From Tetmemena sp. SeJ-2015 (lineage: Eukaryota > Ciliophora > Spirotrichea > Sporadotrichida > Oxytrichidae): a stretch of DNA of 64,000 nt. Where the stretch lies: positions 18,855-82,854 of the forward strand of contig JAJKFJ010022703.1 of the NCBI GenBank assembly GCA_027382625.1. Reading direction: 5' to 3'. Both the position numbers and the translations under genes were made by a program. Positions 1-10,662 of the stretch are shown here, piece after piece; within the stretch, counting starts at the first letter, position 1; each line of letters opens with the position of its first letter. The notes under the pieces were generated by a model, which did no database searches, had not been told where the DNA came from, and saw only the letters and a program-made list of their open reading frames with translations.

Positions 1-200
1 AGGGTGGATTAAGGATGAAATATAATAAAGTAGTATAAAATATATTTACAATGGGAGCACTTGAGTCTAAGCACTATTAAAATAATTAAATATACGATCT
101 TCTCCCTAAACTATATACATATAATATCTTCATTAATTATTCAGTCTTTTAATTTAGCTAGAGATATCTGCAGCTTATCTTATTAGGTAGTTTTATAGTA
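1..200. other. AT-rich 5' flank, no gene seen
   Basis: AT-rich DNA ahead of the ELMO gene. I see no supported ORF, RNA gene or repeat. It is probably intergenic or germline-limited spacer. Confidence 0.5.
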
Positions 201-1552
201 ATGGCGTGTTTGTGTTACAACTCCAAGAAACAACAAAGTCAATAATTATTTATCCATTACCATTATTTTATTATTGTAAGTAGTTAGAGAGTACTTGTAA
301 GCTTAATTGATCAGGAGAATTATAGCGATCTATGTAAGTAAAATTAGCAAAAATAATAGCATTCTAATAAGCAGTATAGATAAACTTCTGATGGGTTAGA
401 AGGGAGACGATCCCTCGCTCTACCTATTCCTTCTGAAAAACTTAAATTTAAATTTCCAAAACCAAAAAAAACTTATCAAATTTTTAAGGAAACAAGAGGC
501 AGCAACAGTTGCACAAAATTAAAGAGCATGTTATATGTGGAGGCAAAGGCATTCAAACGAATAAAGAGCGTTAAGAAGTGAGGGGCCTATCTGCAAACTA
601 GAAAGAGAAATTCAGTTCCATGATCTAGGAACTAAGCCAGTATGAGTATGTCAAAGCAAGGACAGTCGCTCAAACCAAAGTGTAATTCAATAAATCAGAA
701 TAGAAGCATGAAGATATGCTTGAAGAATTAACAAAGGTTATACTTATATAATTATGGACGATACTCAAACCAAATCAACAGAGGGAGGGAAGGTTAACAA
801 AGGACTGGATTGATATTGGATTCTAGGGGAAGGATCCAGCCACTGATTTCAGAGGAGCTGGAATTCAAGGACTCCATCACTTGATGGATATCTTGAGGCC
901 TATCCCAATTAGTGAGGATGAAATTCTGGCTCTCGAGCATTTCAGAGACCTACCCCTCTCATTCTTAAGATATCGAAGAGTAAAGAACTACCATTAGAAA
1001 TCTTTAAAAATGTATGAGGACTCTACCAACTAGAAGCACTGGTACTTCTTTTGCGTTACAGGATTGAATATCACTCAAAAGATCTACAGCGCATTAAATA
1101 AAGGAATCCTAGACACTAGCATCCTAAACTAACTCAAGAAGCATAAACTACTTGGAGATAAATAAAATTCTAGAAATAAATTTCACAAAATCGAATAAGC
1201 TGACTAGTAAAATTTGCTTGAGGACTCTCATAGATTAAATTTAGCTGGTTAGCGCACAACTATGAGGGAAGGAGATGCTGAGTAAGATTTGGCAAAAAGA
1301 TAACAGCTTAATGAGATTTATGAATTATATTTTTTCTTATTTGAATATTTTGAGATGATAAGCGAGCCCTTGCTATAGGAGATACTACTTATGTTTTACG
1401 CAAATGTTTTCGAGATGTTTAATGATAGTTGGACTAGTAGAGATAGAGACATCATGGAGTTCAATCATTATATTTATTTAATAAACCCTTTTAATATTAG
1501 GCAATCAATTTTTGGAAAGAATTTTTGTAGACCAATTTCTGCCCAAAAGTGA
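201..1552 (+). CDS. ELMO-domain protein (ELMO/CED-12 family)
   Basis: ELMO domains act with small GTPases, either as GTPase-activating modules (ELMOD type) or with DOCK exchange factors in the cytosol. The diagnostic part is about 740-1150. A segment with LW.ILKPN is followed by EGRLTKDW, then IGFQGKDPATDFRGAG, the conserved core of the domain, all in one frame with TAG read as Gln. The domain tail (LLMFYANVFEMFNDSW) precedes the TGA at 1550. The proposed start at 201 opens a frame (MACLCYN) through about 580. The continuation to the domain changes frame between about 540 and 730, so at least one IES, intron or indel lies there. Upstream sequence is Lys/Gln-rich and not recognisable. The domain call is firm; the N-terminus and exact join are not. 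Confidence 0.75.
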
Positions 1553-2064
1553 ATCACTCTTAGATAATTTTCTAACAGATGTATTAAATTGAGAAAGTTG
1601 GATCTAATTTCTTCTCCTAGCTGCTTTATTTGATGATATTTATTTACGAATATGAATTCACACTTTAAGATTTATTTGTTAGAAGGAGAAAAGTATGGTG
1701 AATATAAAATTCCAATGTTTGCCTATAGTTTTATTGCTCTTGGATAAATGAGCTTTGTTAATTTGATATTAACTCTTTGAGTCTATTGATTTGATTAAAA
1801 TTAAATTTTTTGGAAATTAAAAGAAATTTATAATTGGAAATTTTTTTTCCCAAATTTCCCAAATTAAATATTATTTAACAAATTTAAAAAATTTTTTTAT
1901 TTTTAACCCTTTTTTTATCTATTAAATTAGAACTAATAATTGTTGATGACATTATTTTATTTTATTGATATTGATTTTTAAATAATTAGCTCTGAGTTGA
2001 ATTATATAACAAATAAACCTTTTAAAGTTATCTCTATAGACTATGTGGTCTTTTTAGTGTTTAA
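1553..2064. other. AT-rich spacer
   Basis: About 510 bp between the ELMO gene and the next reading frame. It is very AT-rich with long T and A runs around 1830-1920. No coding signal, RNA or clear repeat is visible. Confidence 0.5.
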
Positions 2065-2492
2065 ATGATGAGTAGCGTTTAAGACAAAGCTAAGAAGAAT
2101 TAGCCAAATCCAGGAAGAGACTCAAATGAAACCCTTCATGCTGAGGACAGCGAAGATGAGGAGGCTGGAGCCACCCACTCGCGAGTTCAGCCCGAAGCTC
2201 TGAGACCCAACAATCAAAGGAATTCTAATAAAGAGGAAGGTAAAGAGCAAGAAAGTGATGAAACGATTACATAAGATGGCCAAAGCCCAGATGATGAGAG
2301 CAGCCAAGATGAATAAGAATCTAAGGATCACCAAAATTAGAGTCAATCTAATCCCACCAATCAAAATCTTAAAACCCAAAATCAAGCATCTCAAAATTAT
2401 GCTGTTTATATTTTTTCTTAAACGAAGAGAAAAGTGCGGCTCTTACTTCCCAAGTCAATTCAAGCTAATAAGACTCCAGCTAAGAGCAATCA

Positions 2493-2533
<41 letters not shown>

Positions 2534-4494
2534 GGAAGATAGCTAAAATAATTCAGACTCTCATTCTTCGCAATAAGAAAGTGACGAAGAAGAAGAAGAA
2601 TCAAAATCCCAAAATTAGCCCACTCATTCAAATTAAAACGAGAGCTCTGAAGATGAAGAAGAGCTGAATAACTCTGCTCAACCAAGCTAGATAAACGATT
2701 CAATTGCTGTCTTTAAGGAAGAGGGGAGCAGCAACCAAGCAACCAAATAAAATAATGATTAATAATCTAAAGAACCTAATCCTTAATTAGTGGATACAGT
2801 TTAGGTATTAAACAGCAATAAATAGCAGAATTCAACTTAACAAGATTAAACTTCTTAAAATAGTGAGAGTGATCAAGACGATGAGGAGGATAGTGATAAT
2901 CAATAGCCATCTGCAAATAATAAAACCTCTTAAGAAGAGGATGAATCTGAAGGGGAGGAAGATAGCTAAAATTCAGAAAGTGATTAAAATAGCCATGAAA
3001 GCGAAGTAGATTCTGAAAATGAGCACACTAGTTAGGTTTAGAGAACTAGTCAAGCCTCTGAGCATATTTTTTTTATACGAGTAAGTCTAAGCTACCGAGT
3101 AGCCAAATAAGCAATAGCTAAAGACAATCTTCATAAAATTCTAGCAAAGTATCCCAATCTAATGTGGATAACAGTCATAACTCCCCATCCTAAACCAATT
3201 AGGAAAATTCAAATGCACAATCAGCATCTGATGATAGTGAATAAGATGAGGAAGAAGATTCACAAGAAGATGAAGAAGCGTAGCAGATAGTTTCAAAGAA
3301 TAGGAGAGCATCTCAGCAACCTAAAAGATAAGAGTCATCGGGCCAGAGCCAAAACAAAAGCTAAACTTAAATTAGACCAAGTTAGCAAGAAAGTTAACCA
3401 AAGGAGACGTCTCAAAATGAGTACAACTCAAAATTATATTTAGTAAAGCCAGTAGTAGGCTGAAGATTTCACAGAAAGTGATCATGAAAGTCAATAAATA
3501 AGCTAGTCTATTAATCAAGAAAGTAAGCCAGTAGCATCTAAAATATTAAAAGCTTTAATCAGAGCGGCTAAGATGAATCTAAATAAAATGACTCTCATAG
3601 CAGGCAATCCTCTTCTGGAGAGGATGACCATTCCTCAAGCCAAGATAATGAAAGCTAATCTGAAGATGATCAAGATTCTTCTCAACAAAGTGCTGATTAA
3701 GGAGAAAGTTAGAGCGAAAATAGCAATGATGAAAGTGATGAGGGGGAATCTGAAGATGCTAAAAGCGAGGAGGAGGACTCTTAACACGATTCTAAGCGGA
3801 ATGAGTTAGTTGCTCTCTCTTAGCAGAATCCAGATAACCTTAAATAGATATCTGGTTTAAACTCTGCTATGAACACCATAGACTTAGATCACTAAATCAA
3901 AACTGTGCAAGTCTATTCAAGGAGCACTTCGAAATAAAACTCTAATACCTCAGAAGAGCAAGACTCGGATGATCATGATGATGAAGTGGAAGATGCTTAA
4001 AACAGTAGTTCTGATGAGGAAAGTCAGAGAGAAAAAATACAAAAGAGTCCTCTCAAGCCTGCCCATCATCTGAGCTAATTTTCTCGAACTTAAAATGAGA
4101 TGATGAAGAGAGTGATGCTCACTCTCACAGCTAATCTATACCCTCCAGGAATGTGATGAAGGAGACATCTAATCAACTTTCTCTTAGAGAAGAAGACAAC
4201 CACAGTCAAGGCAGAGAGCAAAGACCTTAAAAATAAATCAAGACTCAAAACCTATAAGCAAACGCCTTGAAGAATAATTAAAAGAGCAGTCAATCTTCAC
4301 AAAGTTCAAGTTAATAAAACTCATCACAAAAGGAAGAGTCAAGCTAGAGTCACTCAGGCAATAATTCATCTTCAAATGAACTTTATTTAAAATATAAACA
4401 TGAAGATGAAAGGCAAAATGGATAGCAGCCAGTTTAAAACGACTCAGATCAAGATTCTCTTGAAGGAGGTTTGGAAAAGTTTAAGGAGAGAAAC
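2065..4494 (+). CDS. Ser/Gln/Asp/Glu-rich disordered protein or N-terminal extension of the flippase gene
   Basis: An open region starting at two ATG codons (2065, 2068) and read with TAA/TAG as Gln. It encodes long runs of Ser, Gln, Asn, Asp and Glu, including 13 consecutive Asp at 2493-2531. No domain is recognisable. Codon content is clearly protein-like because stop-free acidic reading persists across frames that switch at short AT-rich blocks, as expected if IESs are removed; one with an AGT repeat lies at 3048-3079. Other frame changes lie near 2400-2430, 3440-3450, 3550 and 4080. No TGA in the final frame separates it from the ATPase downstream, so it may be a roughly 800-residue N-terminal tail of that protein rather than a separate gene. 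Function unknown. Confidence 0.55.
2493..2531 (+). repeat. (GAT)13 trinucleotide repeat
   Basis: Thirteen GAT units, read as poly-Asp in the acidic frame. The other frames give poly-Met on plus and poly-His on minus, which are shadows. Confidence 0.9.
3048..3079. other. Candidate IES, pointer AGT, 32 bp
   Basis: AGT occurs at 3048-3050 and 3080-3082, in the same codon phase. The intervening T-rich block disrupts the Ser/Gln-rich frame, and removing it rejoins the two halves. The family sequence is not conserved here, so the exact boundary is tentative. Confidence 0.5.
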
Positions 4495-7400
4495 ATGAAG
4501 AATGTCACCAAGAAATCTACTTTGGATTTAAAACAGTCAGATAAAACTTAGGACTAAAATGACGGTGATGATGAGGAGGAACCTGAGAATGAAGAAGAAG
4601 AAGCAAGAAATTAGCTAGAAATTCATGTTACTTTAATTATTAGCGATAGCGAAGAAAGCGATAGTGAGGAAAGTTAATAGAATGAAGAAATAGAAGAAGT
4701 GGATGCAGCTCTTGAGGAAGATTATACCGACAATTAGGATTACAAAATTAATGAGCAGCTCAAGAAAGATGTGTCAGGTGTTGATCTCCAAGAAAACTAG
4801 TGTAAGCATTAAGGAGTATTGATTTAATATTTTATCTAGTTAAGGTAAATTAGTCAGAGCTTGATGTGCTAAAAGTTAATGGCCCATTATTCTATTCTTT
4901 CTATACTTATAATTATCGTACGAGGACTTTTAGAAGGAGGACGACTCATTATAAAACATTTTCTTTGGCTATTAGCAGAGGAAATCTATAAGATCAATAC
5001 AGTCAAACAAGGTGAGGACTTAGAAGTATAGTGCTTACACATGGGCGTTTCAATCTCTTTTCATCTAGTTTAAGAGAGTTTCAAACATCTACTTCTTGAT
5101 TATTTCAATTCTGACCTTTCTATCCTTCTCACCTAAGCTATTTTTTATTAAGCAGCCTGCATCTATGGTTGGTACTTTTGCCTTCGTTTTGTTATTCACT
5201 ATGCTGAAGGAGGCCTATGAAGATATCTGAATCTTATTACTTTAAATTCTTCTAAGATTATCAGAGGTACATTTAGGACAAGGAAATTAACAATAAGACT
5301 TGTTTCGTGTTGAACTAAGATGACATGATATTTGAGAAAAGGAAATGGGAGGAGGTGCATCCTGGCTACATCGTCAAAATTATGAAAGACGAGCAAATGC
5401 CTGCTGACATGCTCCTACTTTACTCCTCAGATGATTTATTTTATTTGTATTGAGTCAAAGATAGTATTTGTGGACACACTCAACTTAGATGGAGAAACTA
5501 ATCTCAAGGATAAAGTAGCCTTGCTCTCTCATTTTGAAAACAAGAAATTAGGATTCCTATATAATCATATGTTTTGTTATTATTCTTGAACGGCATGATA
5601 AAAACTGAAAATCCAGATGAGAACCTAGAAAAATGGGAGGGATTGGTAATGTTTGAATCACAAACAACCCCACCATTAATGGGAAATGATGTTTATTTAT
5701 TACAGTGCGACATTAAGAATTTAGCATTAAGAGGAAGTTCACTCAGGAACACTATGTTTACAGTTGGAGTAGTTGTATACACAGGAATGGACACAAAGAT
5801 TCTTAAGAATCACAAGAAGCCTAGACACAAAGTCTCAAACATCATGAGTCTTATGAACAACATGCTCTACACTATTTTTGCACTCTAGATCATCATAGTT
5901 ATCATCATCAAATAAAATATTATATTTTCATGGCTGGTCTCAATACCAAATGGACTACAAATAATGCAGATGATCATCAGTATCTTGGAATATATTTAAA
6001 GAAATATATCCCATTATTTGAATAGTAAGTGTAACCAATAAATAAATTTTGCCTATAGGACAATTCAGATAAAGCAGAGCTATTCTTTTTGCAGCTGTTA
6101 GTGTTCTGGGTGGCTTACTCTCACATGATCCCCATCTCTCTGTATGTAATCATTGAGTTGCTTAAATTAGGTATCGCCATGTTCTTCAATAATGATGTGC
6201 AAATGTATGACAGTGTATCTGGGAACATGGCACTCTGCAGGAACAGTGACTTGGTTGAGGAGCTTGGCCAGATTGAAATGATCTTCAGTGATAAGACTGG
6301 CACCCTAACTCAGAATTAAATGATCTTCAGAAAGTGCAGTATCAACGGCACTCGCTTTGGAGAATATCTTAAAGGTGAAATAATTGCTATAATTATTTAA
6401 TATTTTATTGTGTGAAGAAGAGATAGACGATGGTATGTGCTAGTCAGGCATAAACCAGATCATTAAATTCACTAAGAAAGAGTAAGAAATAGATGAAGAG
6501 GATTTAGACTCAGAGGATGAGGCTCAATACCCCTACGTCTCTCAGTTCTTCCTAAGTTTAGCGCTCTGTAACACAGTTCATGTTGAAAAAGTCCAAGGCC
6601 GAATTTCTACTATATATCTATTTTTATAATGGAGAAGAGTAAAGAGATAAGCTATAAGGCCACAAGTCCAGATGATTTAGCCCTTGTGATTGGAGCTAAG
6701 GCGTCTGGCATGTAGCTATTAGAAAGAAGATTAGACAGAATAGTTGTCTACAACAAAGTCTCAAAGAAGAAGGAATTTTATAAAGTTAAGGGGGAGTTCA
6801 TTCTTATTTAAACTCTTAAGTAATGTTTGTTGTTGTTTTAGTTCAACTTCACTCAAGAGAGGAAAAGGCATTCCATTTTAGTCAAGACTTAAGATGGAAA
6901 CTACATCCTGTATTCTAAGGGAGCTGACACAGCCATGATGAAAAGAATCCATTATGATAAAAACTAAGTTGAGGGTTTGGAAGTGCTTATTAATGAGGAT
7001 ATGAATTACTACTCCTCACAGGGATTGAGAACACTCATAGTCGCTAATAGATACATTATGAAGGAGGAGTATAAGCAGTTTAAGAAAATTTATAACACAA
7101 TCAAGCAGGCAAAGCCAGATCAAAGATAGGAGAAACTGGAGATTCTTTACGATGTCATGGAATAGAAGATGAAGTACTTGGGAGTTTCAGCTTTAGAAGA
7201 TAAATTATAGGATGGAGTACCTCTCACAATTGAGAGATTATTGCAGACAGATATTCGATTCTTTATGCTCACTGGAGATAAACTTGAGACAGCCAAAGAA
7301 ATTGGTAGACTTTGCAAATTAGTTCAACCAGGGATGAGAGAAGTTGTTCTCTCTAACATGAATAAAGTATTTTAAGCTTATAATTGCATAGAGACATGGT

Positions 7401-10400
7401 AGAAAGAACTATTGAGAGAATTTTGAGCGATATGAGAGTTGATATTTCACTTCCAATATTAACTCTAGATGAGGCGCCTTAATTTAATCAGGTGATTATA
7501 GTTGAGGGAAGCATCTTGAGTATGGTGTTTGGAGAAGAAAGACTCAACGACTTATTCTTTCACCTCTGTATTAGATCTAAGTCAGTTATCTGCTGCAGAA
7601 TTATTTTTAATGTCCCCCATTCAGAAAGCAGATATAGTGAACATGTTTAGGTAAAGAGGGAAATGGATAACATTGGCAATAGGTGACGGAGCGAATGATG
7701 TATCTATGCTAAATGAGGCTCATATTGGAGTTGGACTGACAGGACAAGAAGGAAACTTAGGCTGCAAGAGCTGCTGATTTCTAAATCCCTAAGTTTGAAT
7801 ACTTGATGAGGATTATACTTTTCCATGGAAGAATGAGTTACGTGAGAGTCTCAAAAATGATCTGCTACTATTTCTATAAGAACATCATCCTTGTCTTTAC
7901 TGAAATCTATTTCCCCTTCTATAATGGCTTCTCTGGCTAGATCTTTTTCCTCGACTGGCTACCCATGATGTATAACGCTATTTTCACGAGTTGGTATTGT
8001 CTCTTCTCTCAACTACTTGAGAAGGATGTCAACGATCATAGGAATTTTTTAATTAACTATAACTTATTATCATTACGCTTATAAGTATCCATTAGTGTAC
8101 AAGGCAGGACAACTTGGGAAGTACTTCAATTACTCTATCTTTTGGAGATGGATTATCTTTGCAGGAATTCATGGAGCATTATGCTTTTATATCCCAATAA
8201 TGAACGGGTAACAGCCTCTTTCAAATAAGGAGAGGGGTTCAATGACAGAGCACTGGGTTAGGTCAACTCAAAGTTTCTCAATCATCATCCATATAGTGGA
8301 TATTATATTTAGAGCTCTTAACCAAAATTTAGTGTTTTACAAACTAGTAATTGAAACAAAGCATCTCAATTCGATATCTATAGGTCTTGGTATCTTCAGT
8401 TTAATGCTTTACTACTTCTTTCTTGGAGTAGGGTAGATCCCCTGGGTTGCTGAGGAAACTCAATATGAGGCTCTTGGAGTTTTCGTTGAGATTTTAGTAA
8501 ATCCAAATTTCTGGGTCCAGACAATTATCTTGCCTTTTGGAATTCTGATTCCAGACTTCACTTTGTTCTATCTGCAGCAAGTATTCTTTGCAACCCCAGT
8601 TGATACGATACTATCTATTGAAATAAATATGAGTATATGTATTCTATCTAAGTAGAAGTTTGATCCACATTTCGACTTTAGAATCTACATAAAGACAAAG
8701 GAGTATAAGGAAAATTAAGCTGCGCGAGAGAGCCTGATCCTTAATCAGGAGAGGAGGAAAACTGAGATGGAGACGAGAAGGAAGACCTATCTGCTCAACA
8801 AGTCACCTCTTGCTGTAGTTTTATTTTTAGGGCGTTAGGGTACACATGGTTACACTTCTCAGATATCCTAGGGTGGGAAGTACTCGGACATTTCTAGAAT
8901 TGGGGATATGCTGAGCAAGGAGAAGGGCGACACAGATAACTAAAGAGAAAGTGAAGATGAGAGAAGCAGCCGAGATAACAGTCACTCAACCACTGAAGAG
9001 GATCAAAGTGATACTGGAGAGTCTCAAAGTCACGCTTTCAGTGGCACTCTTTCAGATGTGAAGACCACTAGCAAGAACAAACCAGCTAAGAACTCTTAGT
9101 ATTTTAATTCAGATGGGAAATCATCTTCTCAACAGAAGAAGTCACATCAAAAGAAGGGCAAGGAAATAAAGAACGAAGATGTTACCAATTAGGGAGAGAC
9201 TGGAGAGAATGAATCCTCTGAGGAAAGTAAAGATGAAGATTCAAGCTCGCAAGAAAATAGGTATTATTATATTTGAAATAGCGATAAGGTGAGAAGAAAG
9301 AAGAGGAGACATTTCGAAGAGAGTAACCGATCTCTAAACATGAGTATGAGAAGTGACTAAGAACTGGTCGGAGGAGATATTAGAATTGTAAGAGGAAAGA
9401 AATCGAAGGCAGGTGGACCATTACAAAAGTAAAAGACCGCAAACGTCAGTGTTAGCTCGCTTTCATCTTAGTCTCGCAAAGACTATTTTTTCATTGTTCT
9501 TTTTTGTGACTCAAACTTTACAATTTCATCCATCAGCCACGCACTAGAGATGAAAGGTAATCTAGCTTCTCATAGGAAAAAGTATATGGAGGAAAAGAAA
9601 AAGCAGAAAGAGCTCTACTAAAATGATGTCGATGATGTAAGTCAAGTTAGTGACGTTCAAAACAAGCGCTACAAAAATGATCAGTAATTAGAAGTGGAAA
9701 GCATGAACAACAGCAGTATGAATTAGTCTATGGAGTACACTCAAAATTATATCTCTTATTGAAAGTTTATAAAACGATAAGACGAGTTTAATGAGCAGGT
9801 AGAAATATAGCATCGAAGTCAAACAGAAGGTTCAACTTGTTGATTTCACTAGGAAGATATTTAAATTATCATTTGAAATTATTCCAGAACATGTTTGGCA
9901 CGAATAAATCAAGAATGAAGTAGATAACAAAGAGCGCCTTTGATAAGAACAGCAAATTCAAGATCGATGAAACCAAAGATCCTGAATCTCAAATAGCTGA
10001 TCAAATTGTGCACGCACTAATCTCTGGCAGGGTGAAAGAGCCCCAATTTAGTAAAATTAAAAGAGGTGTTTAAATATAATAATTGAATGTAAATAGACAG
10101 TAATGGCTCATCCAGAATTCGTGAAAGTTCTCGGCCACCCATTATAAAGTTCGCCAAGAAAGAAACTACCTCCACTCCCCACTGTTTACTATGATTTTAT
10201 TATAAATTTGATTTGAGTAAAGTGGAAACTTATCAGAAGAAGGGAAATTTATAAAATTGAAAAATCCTTCTCATTTAATAATTTATGCTTTTAAAATGAT
10301 GTATTTAAATGTTTCAATATAATTTTAAGGGAGGAGGTGGATCAGATTAAGGAGTTGGCAATAAGGGAAGTGCCTTAAATGGTATCGCCCCCAACGTTTA

Positions 10401-10524
10401 GCCAGTAACCCCTGGTGTAAAGAAGCAGAAGAAGTATCTGCAGAAGTACAGGAATATCATGGCTCATCAACTTGCGAGCACAGTTTCACAAGCTGCCAAC
10501 TCAAAGAATTCTCACTATAATTGA
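4495..10524 (+). CDS. P4-type phospholipid-transporting ATPase (flippase)
   Basis: P4-ATPases move aminophospholipids to the cytosolic leaflet of Golgi, endosome or plasma membranes. Family motifs appear in order. SNKVRTQKYS and [13 protein letters not shown] come before TM1-2. DGETNLKDK is the actuator region. [11 protein letters not shown] at about 6280-6320 carries the phosphorylated Asp, and YKATSPDD is in the nucleotide-binding domain. GDKLETA and [11 protein letters not shown] are hinge motifs, followed by six C-terminal membrane segments to about 8640. A long charged Ser-rich tail then runs to a TGA at 10522. At least ten short AT-rich blocks with terminal direct repeats interrupt conserved motifs; all are listed separately as IESs. 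Near 7764 one extra A in a short A-run breaks the conserved frame. The start at 4495 is arbitrary, since the frame is open into the acidic region upstream. The ATPase call is very secure. Confidence 0.93.
5220..5253. other. IES, pointer AAGAT, 34 bp
   Basis: AAGAT at 5220-5224 and 5254-5258. The block contains an in-frame TGA. Removal joins EAYED to YQRYIQDKEINN, the conserved flippase order. It has no GT..AG ends. Confidence 0.9.
5427..5454. other. IES, pointer TCA, 28 bp
   Basis: TCA at 5427-5429 and 5455-5457. Removal joins LLLYSS to [17 protein letters not shown], restoring the conserved actuator motif. Confidence 0.9.
5553..5581. other. IES, pointer ATTC, 29 bp
   Basis: ATTC at 5553-5556 and 5582-5585. 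Removal joins KKLGF to [14 protein letters not shown] in frame. Confidence 0.85.
5908..5927. other. IES, pointer TCA, 20 bp
   Basis: TCA at 5908-5910 and 5928-5930, same codon phase. Removal joins IIIVIII to [12 protein letters not shown] after the TM helix. Confidence 0.8.
6023..6055. other. Possible IES, repeat TAG, 33 bp
   Basis: TAG at 6023-6025 and 6056-6058 flanks a 33 bp AT-rich block that is readable in frame. A GTAAGT..TAG intron reading would shift the frame, so in-frame IES or plain coding are the alternatives. Confidence 0.4.
6375..6411. other. IES, pointer GTGAA, 37 bp
   Basis: GTGAA at 6375-6379 and 6412-6416. The segment is nearly pure A/T. Removal restores one frame across the region after the phosphorylation site. 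Confidence 0.85.
6603..6619. other. IES, pointer ATTT, 17 bp
   Basis: ATTT at 6603-6606 and 6620-6623, same phase. Removal joins VQGRI to [18 protein letters not shown]. Confidence 0.75.
6795..6839. other. IES, pointer AGTTCA, 45 bp
   Basis: AGTTCA at 6795-6800 and 6840-6845. The block is a multiple of three and stop-free. Removal gives [19 protein letters not shown], the expected spacing of the flippase F..ERKR motif. Confidence 0.8.
7362..7387. other. Probable IES, repeat ATA, 26 bp
   Basis: ATA at 7362-7364 and 7388-7390 in the same codon phase. Removal joins the two frames of the cytosolic loop. The sequence is less conserved here, so boundaries are tentative. Confidence 0.55.
7599..7608. 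other. Ultra-short IES, pointer AAT, 10 bp
   Basis: AAT at 7599-7601 and 7609-7611. Removing ten bases changes CCR plus nonsense into [13 protein letters not shown], the conserved P-domain sequence. It is far too short for an intron. Confidence 0.7.
8058..8067. other. Ultra-short IES, pointer TAT, 10 bp
   Basis: TAT at 8058-8060 and 8068-8070. Removal joins [11 protein letters not shown] to [14 protein letters not shown] in one frame. Like 7599-7608 it is 10 bp and AT-only apart from one C. Confidence 0.6.
9255..9275. other. IES, pointer AAATAG, 21 bp
   Basis: AAATAG at 9255-9260 and 9276-9281. The block is a multiple of three but carries a TGA. Removal keeps the charged C-terminal tail open. 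Confidence 0.75.
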
Positions 10525-10662
10525 GTTAGTCATCTATAATTTAAATTTCTCTTTCAATATATTTTTTCATTTCACTCAAAACAAATCCAGAGAGCATTAT
10601 TAAATATAAAAAGTGTTTAAAATAAGTTTTCTTAAAATATTGAAGTTTGTAAAGTTTTTTTA

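Noticed and set aside
2455..2703. Minus-strand ORF with poly-His
   Set aside because: It is the reverse reading of the GAT microsatellite that encodes poly-Asp on plus; the plus reading continues as acidic coding sequence on both sides.
6025..6058. GTAAGT..TATAG intron in the flippase
   Set aside because: Removal of 34 bp breaks the conserved frame into [11 protein letters not shown]; the in-frame TAG-flanked block or plain coding fits better.
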